DNA of 64,000 nucleotides from Pseudovibrio japonicus (lineage in GTDB: Bacteria; Pseudomonadota; Alphaproteobacteria; Rhizobiales; Stappiaceae). Shown here piece by piece: positions 26,937 through 36,220 of this stretch. The notes beneath the pieces were generated by a model, which was not told where the DNA came from, ran no database searches, and was given only the letters and a program-made list of their open reading frames with translations. The stretch covers positions 578,973 to 642,972 of the forward strand of contig NZ_BMXE01000003.1 in the NCBI RefSeq assembly GCF_014651595.1, written 5' to 3'. Each line of letters starts with the position of its first letter. The first letter of the stretch is position 1. The position numbers and the translations under genes were made by a program.

Positions 26937-28273
26937 ATCTCCTCCAGTTTCCGCACTCTACTTTGCGATCCAGGCGGGCGTTTGTCCGTTGGCGTGCTGT
27001 TGCTTTGAATAATCTGCCAGATATCCAGCTCGACATCTTTCCATCGCCGAAGCTCTGCGCGTGTGGGCAGTTCTGCGCGCAAAGTTTCTTTTGATTTCAG
27101 TGCAGACAGGATTAAGCCTGCCAGCTCCTGCGCGTTGTGTGGGTCAAAGTAATGGCAATGCGCGCCGCCGACTTCCGGAATGGATGTTGCATTGGAAGCC
27201 AATACGGGTGTTCCCATCCAGAGAGCTTCGCCAACGGGGAGGCCGTATCCTTCAAACAAGCTGGGATAAATAAGTGCAATCGCTTCCATATAAAGAGCGG
27301 TAAGCTCGGCTTGAGTTGGAGAATGGACGATCGTCACGTATTTGCCGATGGACGTGTATCTTTCATCTTTGTTGAGGCTGGAGAACGCGCCGTTTGGAAT
27401 TGCGCCTGCGCACACGAGCTGTGGGAGTTCAGCGTCCGGATACTGGTTCAGGATGCGAAGGTAGGCCTCAAAGGCCAATTTGGCGTTTTTGCGATACCGA
27501 ATATCTCCCAGTAGCAGAAAAAAGCCGTTCGTGGGGCGATGCCGCAACGGGGAGACTGGCTGCTTCTCCTGAAACTCATGTGCAAGATGAACGATGCTTG
27601 TGCTTTGCGGGGAGGGGAGCTTCTGCTCGGCAAGGAACGCCAGAAGGTCGTTCCTTGTGTATTCCGAGTTTGCAAGAACGTGCGGCCTTGTGGTGACGGT
27701 TCGTCTCAGATGCTCCAGCCAGAGCTTTGCGCCAAGATCCTCTTCAAAATCATTGAGGCGGAGAGGTGAGATGTCATGGATCATCACATAGACGGGCACA
27801 TAGGGCGCGCGGCTCTTTACATATTCCGTCAGGTGCCTTGCCTCTTCCAGATTGCCGAGTGAGAGGAAGGGGGCGTCGATGTTTTTGAGTGGTTTGCCTA
27901 ATGCTGCGCCATCATAAGCGCCTGCGCTCTGGTTCGCTTTGAATTTCAGGGCGTGCCTTACTTTGTGAAACAGGCCTTTGAGCTTACGCTTCCTGTATTT
28001 TTCCGAGTGGAATTTCTTTACGGGAGCGCCGAGCAAGTTCGGTAGGAGGGTCGGATCCAGTTCCTCAGAGGCAAATAGGGCTTCTGCCTTGACGTTCACG
28101 TATTCATTCTTCCTCACGTGATGGCAGATGAATGTGACGTGGATGTCGTCCTGATAAAAGCGCTTGGCGGTTTCATAGAGCGTTCTGGTGACGCCGTTGG
28201 CCTGCAATGAGGTGGAACGGTTCTGCCTCAAGGTGGTTAAATCAAAATAGAGCTTTGGCTTTGGCGTCTTCAT
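26933..28273 (-). CDS. Glycosyltransferase family 4-like protein
   Basis: 446 residues from the ATG at 28273 with AGGAG 6 nt upstream. GT-B fold: the C-terminal half has FLLLGDIRYRKNAKLAFEA and the donor-binding ALIYPSLFEGYGLPVGEALWMGTPVLASN with the E-x7-E pair, then SIPEVGG. It transfers a sugar from a nucleotide donor, presumably in surface polysaccharide or glycolipid synthesis; no other polysaccharide gene is nearby. It begins with the distinctive YFDLTTLRQNR, as in mannosyltransferases acting on O-chains, but the sugar is unknown. Confidence 0.85.
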   Translation of the reverse strand: MKTPKPKLYFDLTTLRQNRSTSLQANGVTRTLYETAKRFYQDDIHVTFICHHVRKNEYVNVKAEALFASEELDPTLLPNLLGAPVKKFHSEKYRKRKLKGLFHKVRHALKFKANQSAGAYDGAALGKPLKNIDAPFLSLGNLEEARHLTEYVKSRAPYVPVYVMIHDISPLRLNDFEEDLGAKLWLEHLRRTVTTRPHVLANSEYTRNDLLAFLAEQKLPSPQSTSIVHLAHEFQEKQPVSPLRHRPTNGFFLLLGDIRYRKNAKLAFEAYLRILNQYPDAELPQLVCAGAIPNGAFSSLNKDERYTSIGKYVTIVHSPTQAELTALYMEAIALIYPSLFEGYGLPVGEALWMGTPVLASNATSIPEVGGAHCHYFDPHNAQELAGLILSALKSKETLRAELPTRAELRRWKDVELDIWQIIQSNSTPTDKRPPGSQSRVRKLEEI

Positions 28274-28583
28274 GCTTAGCTCCTGACAGCTGGGATAGTG
28301 TGTGTCATGCATTCCTTGTGGTGGTGACTACGAATCCTGCTCTGGCGGGCAGTATGCGGAGCCTCTGAGCTAATATCTAGCCAAACCGGCGCTTACCCCT
28401 TGTTAGCCCGTCACAATTCAAGGTGTGTAACCTGTCGATGAGGCGTATGCAGCTGCTGAAAACCGAGGTGGGCACCCTGAATTTCGTCTGGACGCCTGAG
28501 AGAGAATTGGTTATTCAGGCTCTTCATGATTAACACCAAACCGCTTACCTGCCTTGTTTGCAGGAGTGAGCTGGAGACTTGAT
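28274..28583. other. Leader and promoter region of thrS
   Basis: 310 nt between divergent genes. A hairpin CCTGC-N7-GCAGG (28549-28565) sits just before the thrS ribosome site and could modulate translation. A 31-codon frame at 28438-28533 has no ribosome site and only three Thr codons, so it is not taken as a leader peptide. Confidence 0.45.
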
Positions 28584-30530
28584 ATGCTGCAATTTACCTT
28601 CCCTGACGAATCCGTTCGCGAATATGACGCTGGTGCCACCGGCGCCGATGTTGCAGGGAGCATTTCCAAATCTCTCTTGAAGAAAGCTGTTGCCGTTGCT
28701 GTTGACGGTGCGCTGCGGGATCTTTCTGATCCTATTGAAACGAATGCTGCGATTGAAATCGTAACCCGTGATGATCCACGTGCGCTGGAATTGATCCGCC
28801 ACGACGCGGCGCACGTGATGGCGGAAGCTGTGCAGGAGCTGTGGCCTGATACCCAGGTGACGATCGGCCCTGTTATCGAGAACGGCTTTTACTACGACTT
28901 CAAGCGCGATACGCCTTTTACCACTGAAGATCTGCCGAAAATCGAAAAGAAGATGCAGCAGATCATTCAGCGGAATGCCAAGTTCACCAAAGAGGTCTGG
29001 AGCCGCAACGAAGCAAAGGAATACTTTGCTGCCAAAGGGGAAGACTACAAGGTTGAACTGGTTGACGCGATCCCTGAGGATGAGAGCGTAAAGATCTACA
29101 AGCAGGGTGACTGGCTTGATCTTTGCCGTGGGCCGCACATGGCGTCTACTGGTCAGGTCGGTCAGGCTTTCAAACTGATGAAAGTTGCTGGTGCCTACTG
29201 GCGCGGTGATGCAAATAACGAAATGCTGACCCGTATCTACGGCACTGCCTGGTCGAATGAGAAAGATCTGAAGGCTTACCTCCATATGCTTGAGGAAGCT
29301 GAAAAGCGCGACCACCGTAAGCTGGGCCGCGAGATGGATCTGTATCATTTTCAAGAGGAAGGTCCGGGTGTTGTCTTCTGGCACCACAAGGGCTGGCAGC
29401 TGTTCCAGAACCTGACGAATTACATGCGTCGCCGTCTTGAAGATGACTATCAGGAAGTGAACGCACCGCAGATTCTGGACAAAGCTCTCTGGGAGACTTC
29501 CGGTCACTGGGAATGGTACCGTGAGAACATGTTCGCGACCGAGACCGAAGACCACCGCGTTTTTGCGATCAAGCCGATGAACTGTCCGGGGCACGTGCAG
29601 ATCTTCAAGCATGGCTTGAAGTCCTATCGTGATTTGCCACTGCGTATGGCTGAGTTTGGTGCAGTTTCCCGCTATGAGCCATCGGGTGCGTTGCACGGTT
29701 TGATGCGCGTTCGTGCGTTCACTCAAGATGATGCACACATCTTCTGTACTGAAGAGCAGATGGCTGCGGAATGTCACAAGATCAATGATCTGATCCTGTC
29801 CGTTTACAAGGACTTCGGTTTTGAAGAGATCGTTGTGAAGCTCTCAACCCGTCCTGAAAAGCGTGTTGGTTCTGATGAGGTCTGGGATCACGCTGAAGCT
29901 GTTATGGCGGAAGTGCTGAAAGAGATTGAAGCGAACTCTGGAGGCAAGATCAAGACTGGCATCCTGGAAGGCGAAGGGGCGTTCTACGGTCCTAAGTTTG
30001 AGTACACCCTGCGCGACGCGATTGGTCGTGAGTGGCAGTGTGGTACCACGCAGGTAGACTTCACCTTGCCAGAGCGTTTTGGTGCGTTCTATGTCGATAG
30101 CGACGGCGAAAAGAAGCAGCCGGTCATGATCCACCGTGCGATCTGTGGTTCTCTGGAGCGCTTCCTGGGCATCCTTATTGAGAACTTTGCAGGTCACTTC
30201 CCACTATGGCTGACGCCTCAGCACTTCGTTGTTGCTGCGATCACCTCTGATGCTGATGATTATGCAAAAGAGGTGCATGCGGCACTGAAGAAAGCTGGGC
30301 TGCGTGGTGAGCTGGATCTTCGCAATGAGAAGATCAACTACAAGGTTCGTGAGCACTCCCATGCCAAGATCCCGGTGATCATTGCAGTTGGTAAGCGCGA
30401 AGCGGAAGAGAAGACAGTTAGCATCCGTCGCCTTGGTTCACGTGCTCAGACATCTATGACTTTGGATGAGGCCGTTGCAAGCCTTACAGAGGAAGCAACA
30501 GCACCAGACCTGAAGGAACAGGCGTCCTAA
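28584..30530 (+). CDS. thrS: Threonyl-tRNA synthetase
   Basis: 648 residues, the usual length. Order of domains: N-terminal TGS ([23 protein letters not shown]), editing domain with [16 protein letters not shown] (HxxxH zinc/editing motif) and the later RGPH, class II catalytic core with [12 protein letters not shown], motif 2 [23 protein letters not shown], and motif 3 ending [14 protein letters not shown]; then the anticodon-binding domain. ATG at 28584 with GGAG 7 nt upstream starts the TGS domain; an in-frame ATG 30 nt earlier is unlikely. Confidence 0.98.
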   Translation: MLQFTFPDESVREYDAGATGADVAGSISKSLLKKAVAVAVDGALRDLSDPIETNAAIEIVTRDDPRALELIRHDAAHVMAEAVQELWPDTQVTIGPVIENGFYYDFKRDTPFTTEDLPKIEKKMQQIIQRNAKFTKEVWSRNEAKEYFAAKGEDYKVELVDAIPEDESVKIYKQGDWLDLCRGPHMASTGQVGQAFKLMKVAGAYWRGDANNEMLTRIYGTAWSNEKDLKAYLHMLEEAEKRDHRKLGREMDLYHFQEEGPGVVFWHHKGWQLFQNLTNYMRRRLEDDYQEVNAPQILDKALWETSGHWEWYRENMFATETEDHRVFAIKPMNCPGHVQIFKHGLKSYRDLPLRMAEFGAVSRYEPSGALHGLMRVRAFTQDDAHIFCTEEQMAAECHKINDLILSVYKDFGFEEIVVKLSTRPEKRVGSDEVWDHAEAVMAEVLKEIEANSGGKIKTGILEGEGAFYGPKFEYTLRDAIGREWQCGTTQVDFTLPERFGAFYVDSDGEKKQPVMIHRAICGSLERFLGILIENFAGHFPLWLTPQHFVVAAITSDADDYAKEVHAALKKAGLRGELDLRNEKINYKVREHSHAKIPVIIAVGKREAEEKTVSIRRLGSRAQTSMTLDEAVASLTEEATAPDLKEQAS

Positions 30531-30555
30531 TCTTTACAGATTACGTGAAATTTTG

Positions 30556-30590
30556 AAGGCTGGCAGCGCGTTTGTGCTGCCAGCCTTTTT
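30556..30590 (+). terminator. Terminator of thrS
   Basis: Perfect 12-bp stem (30556-30567 with 30576-30587), 8-nt loop, then TTTTT, 26 nt past the stop. Confidence 0.93.
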
Positions 30591-30688
30591 CTTTGCGATC
30601 TCACTGTCGCCAAAACTTTATGCAAATTTGAGATATCTTAGACAGGTCAGCCCCTAAGCAAAATAACCTGGGCGAAGTGAGGTTAGCA

Positions 30689-31513
30689 GTGAACTACGCG
30701 GAATTGAGTTATGCCAATGACGATCATCCTCTCCTCAAGAGATGGTTCATTCGCAGTGTTGAAGGACTTTCTGGCAGGAAGAAGCTGCTGGGATATTATG
30801 AAGCCTGGCGTGAAAGCGTTGCTGAGTCTGATCACGCGCAATGGCGTAACTTGCTCGATCTCGTTGATCTGCGTGTCTCCTGCTCCGGGTATAGCTGGCC
30901 GCCAGCTGTACGGGATGATGAGCCGCTGGTTTTGATTGCGAACCACCCTTACGGGATTGCTGACGGCATTGCGATCCTCTCGCTTGCAGAGCAATTGAAG
31001 CGTCCTTACCGCATACTTATCAATAAGGAACTGCTGAAGGTTCCTGAGGTCAGGCCTATTGCGCTGCCCGTGGATTTTGATGAAACGGAAGAGGCGCTGC
31101 ACACCAACCTGAAAACACGGCAAGAGGCGCTCAAACTTCTGGGGGAAGGGGTAACGATTGTGATCTTCCCGAGTGGTGGTGTTGCGACAGCTTCCAAAGT
31201 GTTTGGCCGCGCGGAAGAGTTGCCGTGGAAGACCTTCAGTGCCAAACTTATCCGGAGTGCGCGGGCGACGGTTTTACCGGTTTACTTTGAGGGACAGAAC
31301 TCCCTGTTGTTTCATCTGGTCAGTCGCTTCTCGCTGAGCTTGCGTGTGTCATTGCTGATGCGTGAGTTCAGGACAATACTTGGCCAGACAATCCTTGCAA
31401 GGATAGGTAAGCCCATCCGCTTTGAGGATATTGAAGGGGCGAAGTGCAAACGGGAGATGATGGATCAGCTTCAGTCTGCTGTGATGGACCTGCAGGAGCG
31501 TGGGAAGACCTGA
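30689..31513 (+). CDS. PlsC-type acyltransferase
   Basis: 274 residues from the GTG at 30689 (GAGG 6 nt upstream; a GTG 12 nt earlier is the alternative). The acyltransferase motif I appears as NHPYGIADGIAI, with five rather than four residues between His and Asp, and motif III as FPSGGVAT. It probably acylates a lysophospholipid, or in this group an ornithine-type lipid or other amphiphile, at the inner membrane. The NHPYG variant is known in proteobacterial haemolysin-like acyltransferases. It stands alone after thrS with its own start region. Confidence 0.82.
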   Translation: MNYAELSYANDDHPLLKRWFIRSVEGLSGRKKLLGYYEAWRESVAESDHAQWRNLLDLVDLRVSCSGYSWPPAVRDDEPLVLIANHPYGIADGIAILSLAEQLKRPYRILINKELLKVPEVRPIALPVDFDETEEALHTNLKTRQEALKLLGEGVTIVIFPSGGVATASKVFGRAEELPWKTFSAKLIRSARATVLPVYFEGQNSLLFHLVSRFSLSLRVSLLMREFRTILGQTILARIGKPIRFEDIEGAKCKREMMDQLQSAVMDLQERGKT

Positions 31514-31565
31514 GGCCCTTTCGCTGCCTATGGGTTGTTCCATGATGAATAGCTCAGCAAATAAA

Positions 31566-31589
31566 AAAGGCGCCTTTCATGGCGCCTTT
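31566..31589 (-). terminator. Terminator of the secreted repeat protein gene
   Basis: AAAGGCGCC-TTTCAT-GGCGCCTTT perfect 9-bp stem, with a T run on the minus strand and a shorter one on the plus strand. It may serve both convergent genes. Confidence 0.85.
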
Positions 31590-31612
31590 GTCGTGTGCGG
31601 TGAGCGGTTGGC

Positions 31613-32692
31613 TTACAGCGGGTTTTGTGCAAGCACTTCGACTTCCACGTTGTTTACGCTTGGGCTCACGGTGAACTCGTCGCGGTACATCTCACCTTTG
31701 TTACGTGCCATGACTGTGTAGGTGCCGGCAGCAAGTGTCAGGTCAAGGAATGCGCCATTGCCGCTGGCCACTGTATCTCCGCCCGGAGACAGGATAGTCC
31801 ATGAGGTGTTTGCCAGAGAGGTCTTGTTCTTCGCGCTTACCAGCTTCAGTGTGATGTTGCCTGCCTGATGGTAGAGGGTTGCCTCTGTCAGTTTGCCTGC
31901 CTGGACGTGGATGTCTGCGCGTACGACGGCATTGACGTCTCCGTAGCGGCTCTCCACGTGGTAGGTGCCTGCGCTGACAGGAACAAGTTCGCCCGCTTTG
32001 ACGCCGGAAGCGATGACGCTACGGTTGCCCGTTGCATCATATGTCATGTCGTAGACGTTGAACCGTACATCCTCGCGGGGCATCTTCTGCTCGTTGCCGA
32101 GGGCCGCGTCCAGACGAATGCCACCTGCGTTCAGGATGATGGTGCCGGTCTTTACGCCGCTCTTAAGCTCATAGCGGGTGGTTGCTGTGACTTTGCCGAA
32201 TGAGGTATGCACCAGATAGGTGCCCGGATCGAGGCGGAACTCCGCGTCCTGATCCTGAGAGGAGGCGACCAGATTTAAAGAACCGTCCTCATTTTCCTTG
32301 GAAGAATAGACGCGCCATTTCAGGCCGCGTGTAAGGTTGGGCGTGCCTTCAGCCAGTTTTGCCACAAGGTAAAGGACAGGCTTGGCGCCCACTGGCGCCC
32401 GCTCTGCGCTCACAGACGGTGGGGCGTATGGCAGAAAGCTGGTGCCCATCGTTGGGGCGAGAGATTGCCCTTGATATCCACTGAGTGGATCATAACTGAT
32501 AGGAGAGGCGGCGTTTGGCTTTGCAGACAGATCCAACACTTCTTTGGAGAACGGCAATGCTGGCTTGGCAACAGGGATAGGACCTGCGGCCTGAGCTGCG
32601 TTTCCAAGCAAAGACAGCCCAGCTAAAAGAGCTGTTGCGGCTGCTGCGCGTTGTAGTGCTTTGTTGAACGTTGATATCCGCTCTAACTTCAC
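31613..32692 (-). CDS. Secreted protein with three tandem beta-sandwich repeats
   Basis: 359 residues. Signal peptide to about residue 36 (TALLAGLSLLGNAAQA), a Pro-rich linker, then three related units of about 80 residues, each with a W/F-x-V strand, a G-containing hairpin, and the motif LDPGTYLVHTSFG, SAGTYHVESRYG or LAAGTYTVMARNKG. These resemble carboxypeptidase-regulatory or SpaA/Ig-like beta-sandwich folds. No catalytic motif, no lipobox, no anchor. Probably periplasmic; function unknown. Last gene before a terminator, with a 258-nt promoter region upstream. Confidence 0.78.
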   Translation of the reverse strand: MKLERISTFNKALQRAAAATALLAGLSLLGNAAQAAGPIPVAKPALPFSKEVLDLSAKPNAASPISYDPLSGYQGQSLAPTMGTSFLPYAPPSVSAERAPVGAKPVLYLVAKLAEGTPNLTRGLKWRVYSSKENEDGSLNLVASSQDQDAEFRLDPGTYLVHTSFGKVTATTRYELKSGVKTGTIILNAGGIRLDAALGNEQKMPREDVRFNVYDMTYDATGNRSVIASGVKAGELVPVSAGTYHVESRYGDVNAVVRADIHVQAGKLTEATLYHQAGNITLKLVSAKNKTSLANTSWTILSPGGDTVASGNGAFLDLTLAAGTYTVMARNKGEMYRDEFTVSPSVNNVEVEVLAQNPL

Positions 32693-32950
32693 GTTTGCTC
32701 TCGCTGCTAGTTCAGAAAGTGTTACCCGTGTGCGACAGTAAATACAAAACCGACACCCGATCGATAAAATTAGATTACAGTGACAAACTGTGTTTTGGAA
32801 GTGTTTTATAAATTTTTAAAGAGTGGGCTGGGGATTGGTAATGAATGTGTCAACAATAGGGCAGTGCCATCCTTTAATTGACACAGTTGATATTCTGTAT
32901 AGGACTATTGCTTAGCTTTAAACGTTGAAATCCTGAAAAGAATTGAGACC

Positions 32951-33556
32951 GTGGAAACTAAAGACCTCCCTGAACTGAAAAGTTTTCTAAAAACCCGTCG
33001 CTCCCACTTAGCGGCAACACTCATGCATCCCGGTCCTGATCAAGCCCAGATTTCCGAGCTGCTTGAAATGGCGTGCCGTGTTCCCGATCACGGAAAAATT
33101 TCTCCTTGGCGGTTTGTTATCTACGATAGTTCACAGGCTGAGGCGATCGGCGTGGAGCTTGCTGACATCGCAGAGAAACGGCAGGGGCCGCTTGGCGAGA
33201 ATACCAAAGCGATGGAACTGGAACGCTTCTCGCGTGCGCCTCTGGTTATTGGGGTTCTGTCCTCCCCAAACCGGGAACACAAAGTCCCTGTCTGGGAGCA
33301 GGAGCTGGCGGTCGGTGCGGTTTGTATCTCGCTGCTTAACGCTTGTTTTTCCATGGGATTTGTAGGGCAGTGGCTGACCGAGTGGTATGCGTTTGATGCT
33401 GAGGCAGCAGCCTATCTTGGTGCGCGTGACGGTGAGCGGTTTGCAGGTTTCATTCATATCGGTAGCCCGAGCGTGGTACCTAAGGACCGGCCGCGGCCTG
33501 ATGTAGCCCAACTGACCGAATATTTTAAGAACACTCCTGCCGGCGCCGATGCATAG
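32951..33556 (+). CDS. Nitroreductase-family flavoprotein
   Basis: 201 residues, GTG start. Matches the small YdjA-like nitroreductases: LKTRRSHLAATL (FMN-contacting RRS), VPDHGKISPWRFVIY, and the glycine-containing GFIHIGSP near the end. It uses FMN and NAD(P)H to reduce nitro or quinone substrates. A flavin reductase-like gene follows 16 nt later, so the pair is an operon of flavoproteins. Confidence 0.88.
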   Translation: METKDLPELKSFLKTRRSHLAATLMHPGPDQAQISELLEMACRVPDHGKISPWRFVIYDSSQAEAIGVELADIAEKRQGPLGENTKAMELERFSRAPLVIGVLSSPNREHKVPVWEQELAVGAVCISLLNACFSMGFVGQWLTEWYAFDAEAAAYLGARDGERFAGFIHIGSPSVVPKDRPRPDVAQLTEYFKNTPAGADA

Positions 33557-33572
33557 GATCTGAGGCAAGTAT

Positions 33573-34184
33573 ATGTTTTATGAAGCAAATAAGCCGCATG
33601 GGTTGCCCCACAATCCATTCAAAGCGATCGTAGCGCCGCGTCCGATTGGCTGGGTTTCGACCGTCTCCAGTAGTGGCCAGCGTAATCTGGCACCCTACAG
33701 CTTCTTTAATGCGGTTTGCGACGCGCCTCCCATGGTGGCGTTCGGGTCTACTGGGTACAAGGATTCTGTTCGCAATATCGAAGAGACCGGCGAGTTCGTG
33801 TGTAATCAGGCTACAATAGATCTGGCGGAGGCTATGAACCGATCCTCTGCAATGGTTGGTTCTGATGTGGACGAATTTCAGCTTTCCGGGCTGACTCCCA
33901 TTGCTTCCAATTTGGTCAAAGCTCCGCGTGTTCTGGAAGCAAAAACGGCGCTGGAATGCAAGCTTCTCAATGTTCAGCGTCTGACCGATCTTGACAGAAA
34001 TGAGACTGAAACCTGGCTTATCTTAGGCCAGGTGGTTGGTGTGCACATAGACGAAAGTGTACTCGAAAATGGATTGCTGAATGTGGCGAAAATGAAGCCG
34101 CTTGCCCGGCTGGGGTACATGGATTACTCGGTGGTCAACGAAGTTTTCCAGATGAAACGACCGGCCCCACCGGAAAAGTCATGA
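33573..34184 (+). CDS. Flavin reductase-like (flavoredoxin-type) protein
   Basis: 203 residues. FMN-binding split-barrel: PRPIGWVSTVSSSGQRNLAPYSFFNAV and PPMVAFGST, then TGEFVCNQAT, as in the flavin_reduct family without a monooxygenase partner (DIM6/NTAB-like). GAGG 7 nt before the ATG. It is encoded right after the nitroreductase gene, suggesting a shared FMN or ferredoxin-independent redox role. Confidence 0.88.
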   Translation: MFYEANKPHGLPHNPFKAIVAPRPIGWVSTVSSSGQRNLAPYSFFNAVCDAPPMVAFGSTGYKDSVRNIEETGEFVCNQATIDLAEAMNRSSAMVGSDVDEFQLSGLTPIASNLVKAPRVLEAKTALECKLLNVQRLTDLDRNETETWLILGQVVGVHIDESVLENGLLNVAKMKPLARLGYMDYSVVNEVFQMKRPAPPEKS

Positions 34185-34230
34185 TTGTGGGCGCTTCGGC
34201 GCCCGTTTCTTATTCGGCATTCCTTAGTGT

Positions 34231-34914
34231 TTATGCGGGAAACACCTGCTGGATCTGGCGCGCTTCTTCAAGTGTGTTTGCGGCCATGCCGTTAAATCCA
34301 AAGCCTGCCGATTTTCCGGGCCCGGCAGGCGTGACAGGTGCTGCATCCATCGCGAATAGGTGAGCGGACTTTGCTATAAACAGGATTTGTGTTTGTGCAT
34401 GCTGAAACGGTGGCAGCAGGGCGCCCTTGTCGTCTCTGGAGCGCTTTGCCCCAAGTGCGAGTGTGAGCGCCTCTTCGTTCCATGTCAGAGCCGTTAGCCG
34501 TGTACTGACACCGGAGAGATTGACGAGCTTGTGAAATGCTGAAGGGTATCTGCCGAGTTCAGGAATGATCTTCATGCTTCCATCTTGCAGCGCGTGCTCT
34601 GCTTCAGACACGGATAGGATTGCGTGCAGACGCTCAATGTCCGCGCGGGACTTGATGAACGTGGGTATGACACCGCTTACGCCAATTTTTGCGTAGGGGC
34701 TGAGCACTGACAGGATCGTGTGTTCGGAGGGCTCATGCAGCACCAGATAGATGTGGTGGTGCTTAGCCAGTTGTGACAGACTAAGTTGAGCGCCGTATGG
34801 CTCCAGCTTGTTGACGGGTTTTTCAGGCTGGATCGCGAGGGAAAGGGGCTGCAGTGTTTGCAGCTCTTTGAGCTGGTCAAATGTTGAGCTCGTCATGGTC
34901 AACAAGCAGTTCAT
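34231..34914 (-). CDS. Degenerate CitE/HpcH-family aldolase-like protein
   Basis: 227 residues from the ATG at 34914 (GGGAGAG 5 nt upstream). The middle and end follow the citrate-lyase-beta barrel: GVSGVIPTFIKSRADIERLH, then MKIIPELGRYPSA (where the family has I-x-L-x-E-T), then LTWNEEALTLALGAKRS in place of fGxxDlaxdlG, then AKSAHLFAMDAAP. The N-terminal catalytic/metal acidic motif (normally DLEDsV) is lost (LSLAIQPEKPV). It is therefore probably a non-catalytic or altered enzyme. I do not know its role; it is convergent with the flavin reductase gene. Confidence 0.6.
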   Translation of the reverse strand: MNCLLTMTSSTFDQLKELQTLQPLSLAIQPEKPVNKLEPYGAQLSLSQLAKHHHIYLVLHEPSEHTILSVLSPYAKIGVSGVIPTFIKSRADIERLHAILSVSEAEHALQDGSMKIIPELGRYPSAFHKLVNLSGVSTRLTALTWNEEALTLALGAKRSRDDKGALLPPFQHAQTQILFIAKSAHLFAMDAAPVTPAGPGKSAGFGFNGMAANTLEEARQIQQVFPA

Positions 34915-35108
34915 TGGTTCTCTCCCGATCCATTCTGAGATAGCAGTGTAATGCATAACCGGTTTAGAGCGGGATATGCGAGGCTTTACAATGAATCAAA
35001 AACTATGAGTTAAAATAACTCAGTGATTTCAGTGCTGGTAAATAAACTATTAACCAATTATTAATTTATATTAAGTCATATTAATTAGCTATATTATAGG
35101 GGCAAATT

Positions 35109-36074
35109 TTGGTGAAGGTTGCGGGCGATCCTTCTATTGCTGGGCGTATTGAGTTGGCTTTTCACAAGGCCAGTTCCAAAACTGGTACGTCCTTTGATTT
35201 CCTCTTGCAAGCTGCTGCCCGTGAATCTTCTTTTGATCCCAATGCTAAGGCTAAAACCTCCTCTGCCTCAGGTTTGTTTCAGTTCATTGAAAGCACCTGG
35301 CTTGAGACCCTCAAGAAGAATGGCGAGGAATTGGGGCTTGAAGATTACGCCCAACATATTCGCGTAGATGCGGGTGGCAAGTACCGGGTAGATAACAATC
35401 ACCTGAAGAAGCAGATTTTGGATCTGCGCCATGATCCTGAAGTTTCCGCGCTTGTGGCTGGTGCTCTGGCTAAGGACAACGCTTCCGGCCTCTACTCAAA
35501 TCTGGGGCGTGATCCGTCTGCAGGTGAGCTGTATCTTGCGCATTTTCTTGGAGTGAATGGCAGTCTGCGGCTTTTGAATGCGGTGCAGGACAGGCCTGAA
35601 CATCCAGCGGCAGATTTGTTTCCACTGCAGGCCCGGGCCAATAAGGCTGTGTTCTTCAGTGGTGACGGGCAGGCGCGGACTGTTGGCGACGTTCATGGTC
35701 GGTTGGTTGGTCAATTCAACGAGACAATCGCTGGAGCTGAGCGTCCGGCTGTTGGATACCGTAAGGGGCCGATTTCCAAGCCGATTGACAGTCACCGCGT
35801 TGAAAGCCGTATCCTGACGGCATGGCGTTCTACAACCGCTGATAAAGTGGAGCAGCCGTTCCAGTCTCTGTTCCGGACGGATGAACCAGCGGCTGTGGCT
35901 GCTTCCAGAGCTGTGAGTGATGCGAAGCGGTCTGGCGTTGAGCTGCAGGAATCCATTAGTCAGCAGTTTGTTGCTCCCAAACCTGTTGCGCGTCCTTCCG
36001 GGGCTCCGTTAGATCTGACGAAGTTTTTAGCGCCAGGCCAGGCCAGCGGAAAATCGCTCAGCAAGAAGGTTTAG
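35109..36074 (+). CDS. SLT-domain lytic transglycosylase-like protein
   Basis: 321 residues, TTG start at 35109 or GTG at 35112, with AGGGG upstream. The N-terminal half is a transglycosylase SLT domain: FLLQAAARESSFDPNAKAK with the catalytic Glu, SASGLFQFIESTWL, and GELYLAHFLG. No signal peptide is evident, so export may be non-classical or the enzyme may act in flagellar or phage-like assembly. The C-terminal 150 residues are variable and Pro/Ser-rich. It precedes the DUF2336 gene on the same strand (146-nt gap). Confidence 0.82.
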   Translation: MVKVAGDPSIAGRIELAFHKASSKTGTSFDFLLQAAARESSFDPNAKAKTSSASGLFQFIESTWLETLKKNGEELGLEDYAQHIRVDAGGKYRVDNNHLKKQILDLRHDPEVSALVAGALAKDNASGLYSNLGRDPSAGELYLAHFLGVNGSLRLLNAVQDRPEHPAADLFPLQARANKAVFFSGDGQARTVGDVHGRLVGQFNETIAGAERPAVGYRKGPISKPIDSHRVESRILTAWRSTTADKVEQPFQSLFRTDEPAAVAASRAVSDAKRSGVELQESISQQFVAPKPVARPSGAPLDLTKFLAPGQASGKSLSKKV

Positions 36075-36220
36075 AGCCTCAGGTTTGCAGCTGGTTCTCG
36101 CTTCCCCATGCAATTAAAAATTGAACTATTTTCCGAAACTGCTGATGCGGTGAACGAAGCCTTAAGAATTATAATTAATTATTTCTACCAGTAGTTGGTG
36201 GATACAGGTTTCTGGGTACC

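Noticed and set aside
28438..28533. 31-codon frame before thrS as a Thr leader peptide
   Set aside because: Only three Thr codons, not clustered, no ribosome site and no attenuator hairpin with a T run before thrS.
28545..29777. 410-codon frame antisense to thrS
   Set aside because: thrS on the plus strand has every class II synthetase motif over this range, and the antisense translation shows no domain or ribosome site; long frames opposite real genes are common at this base composition.
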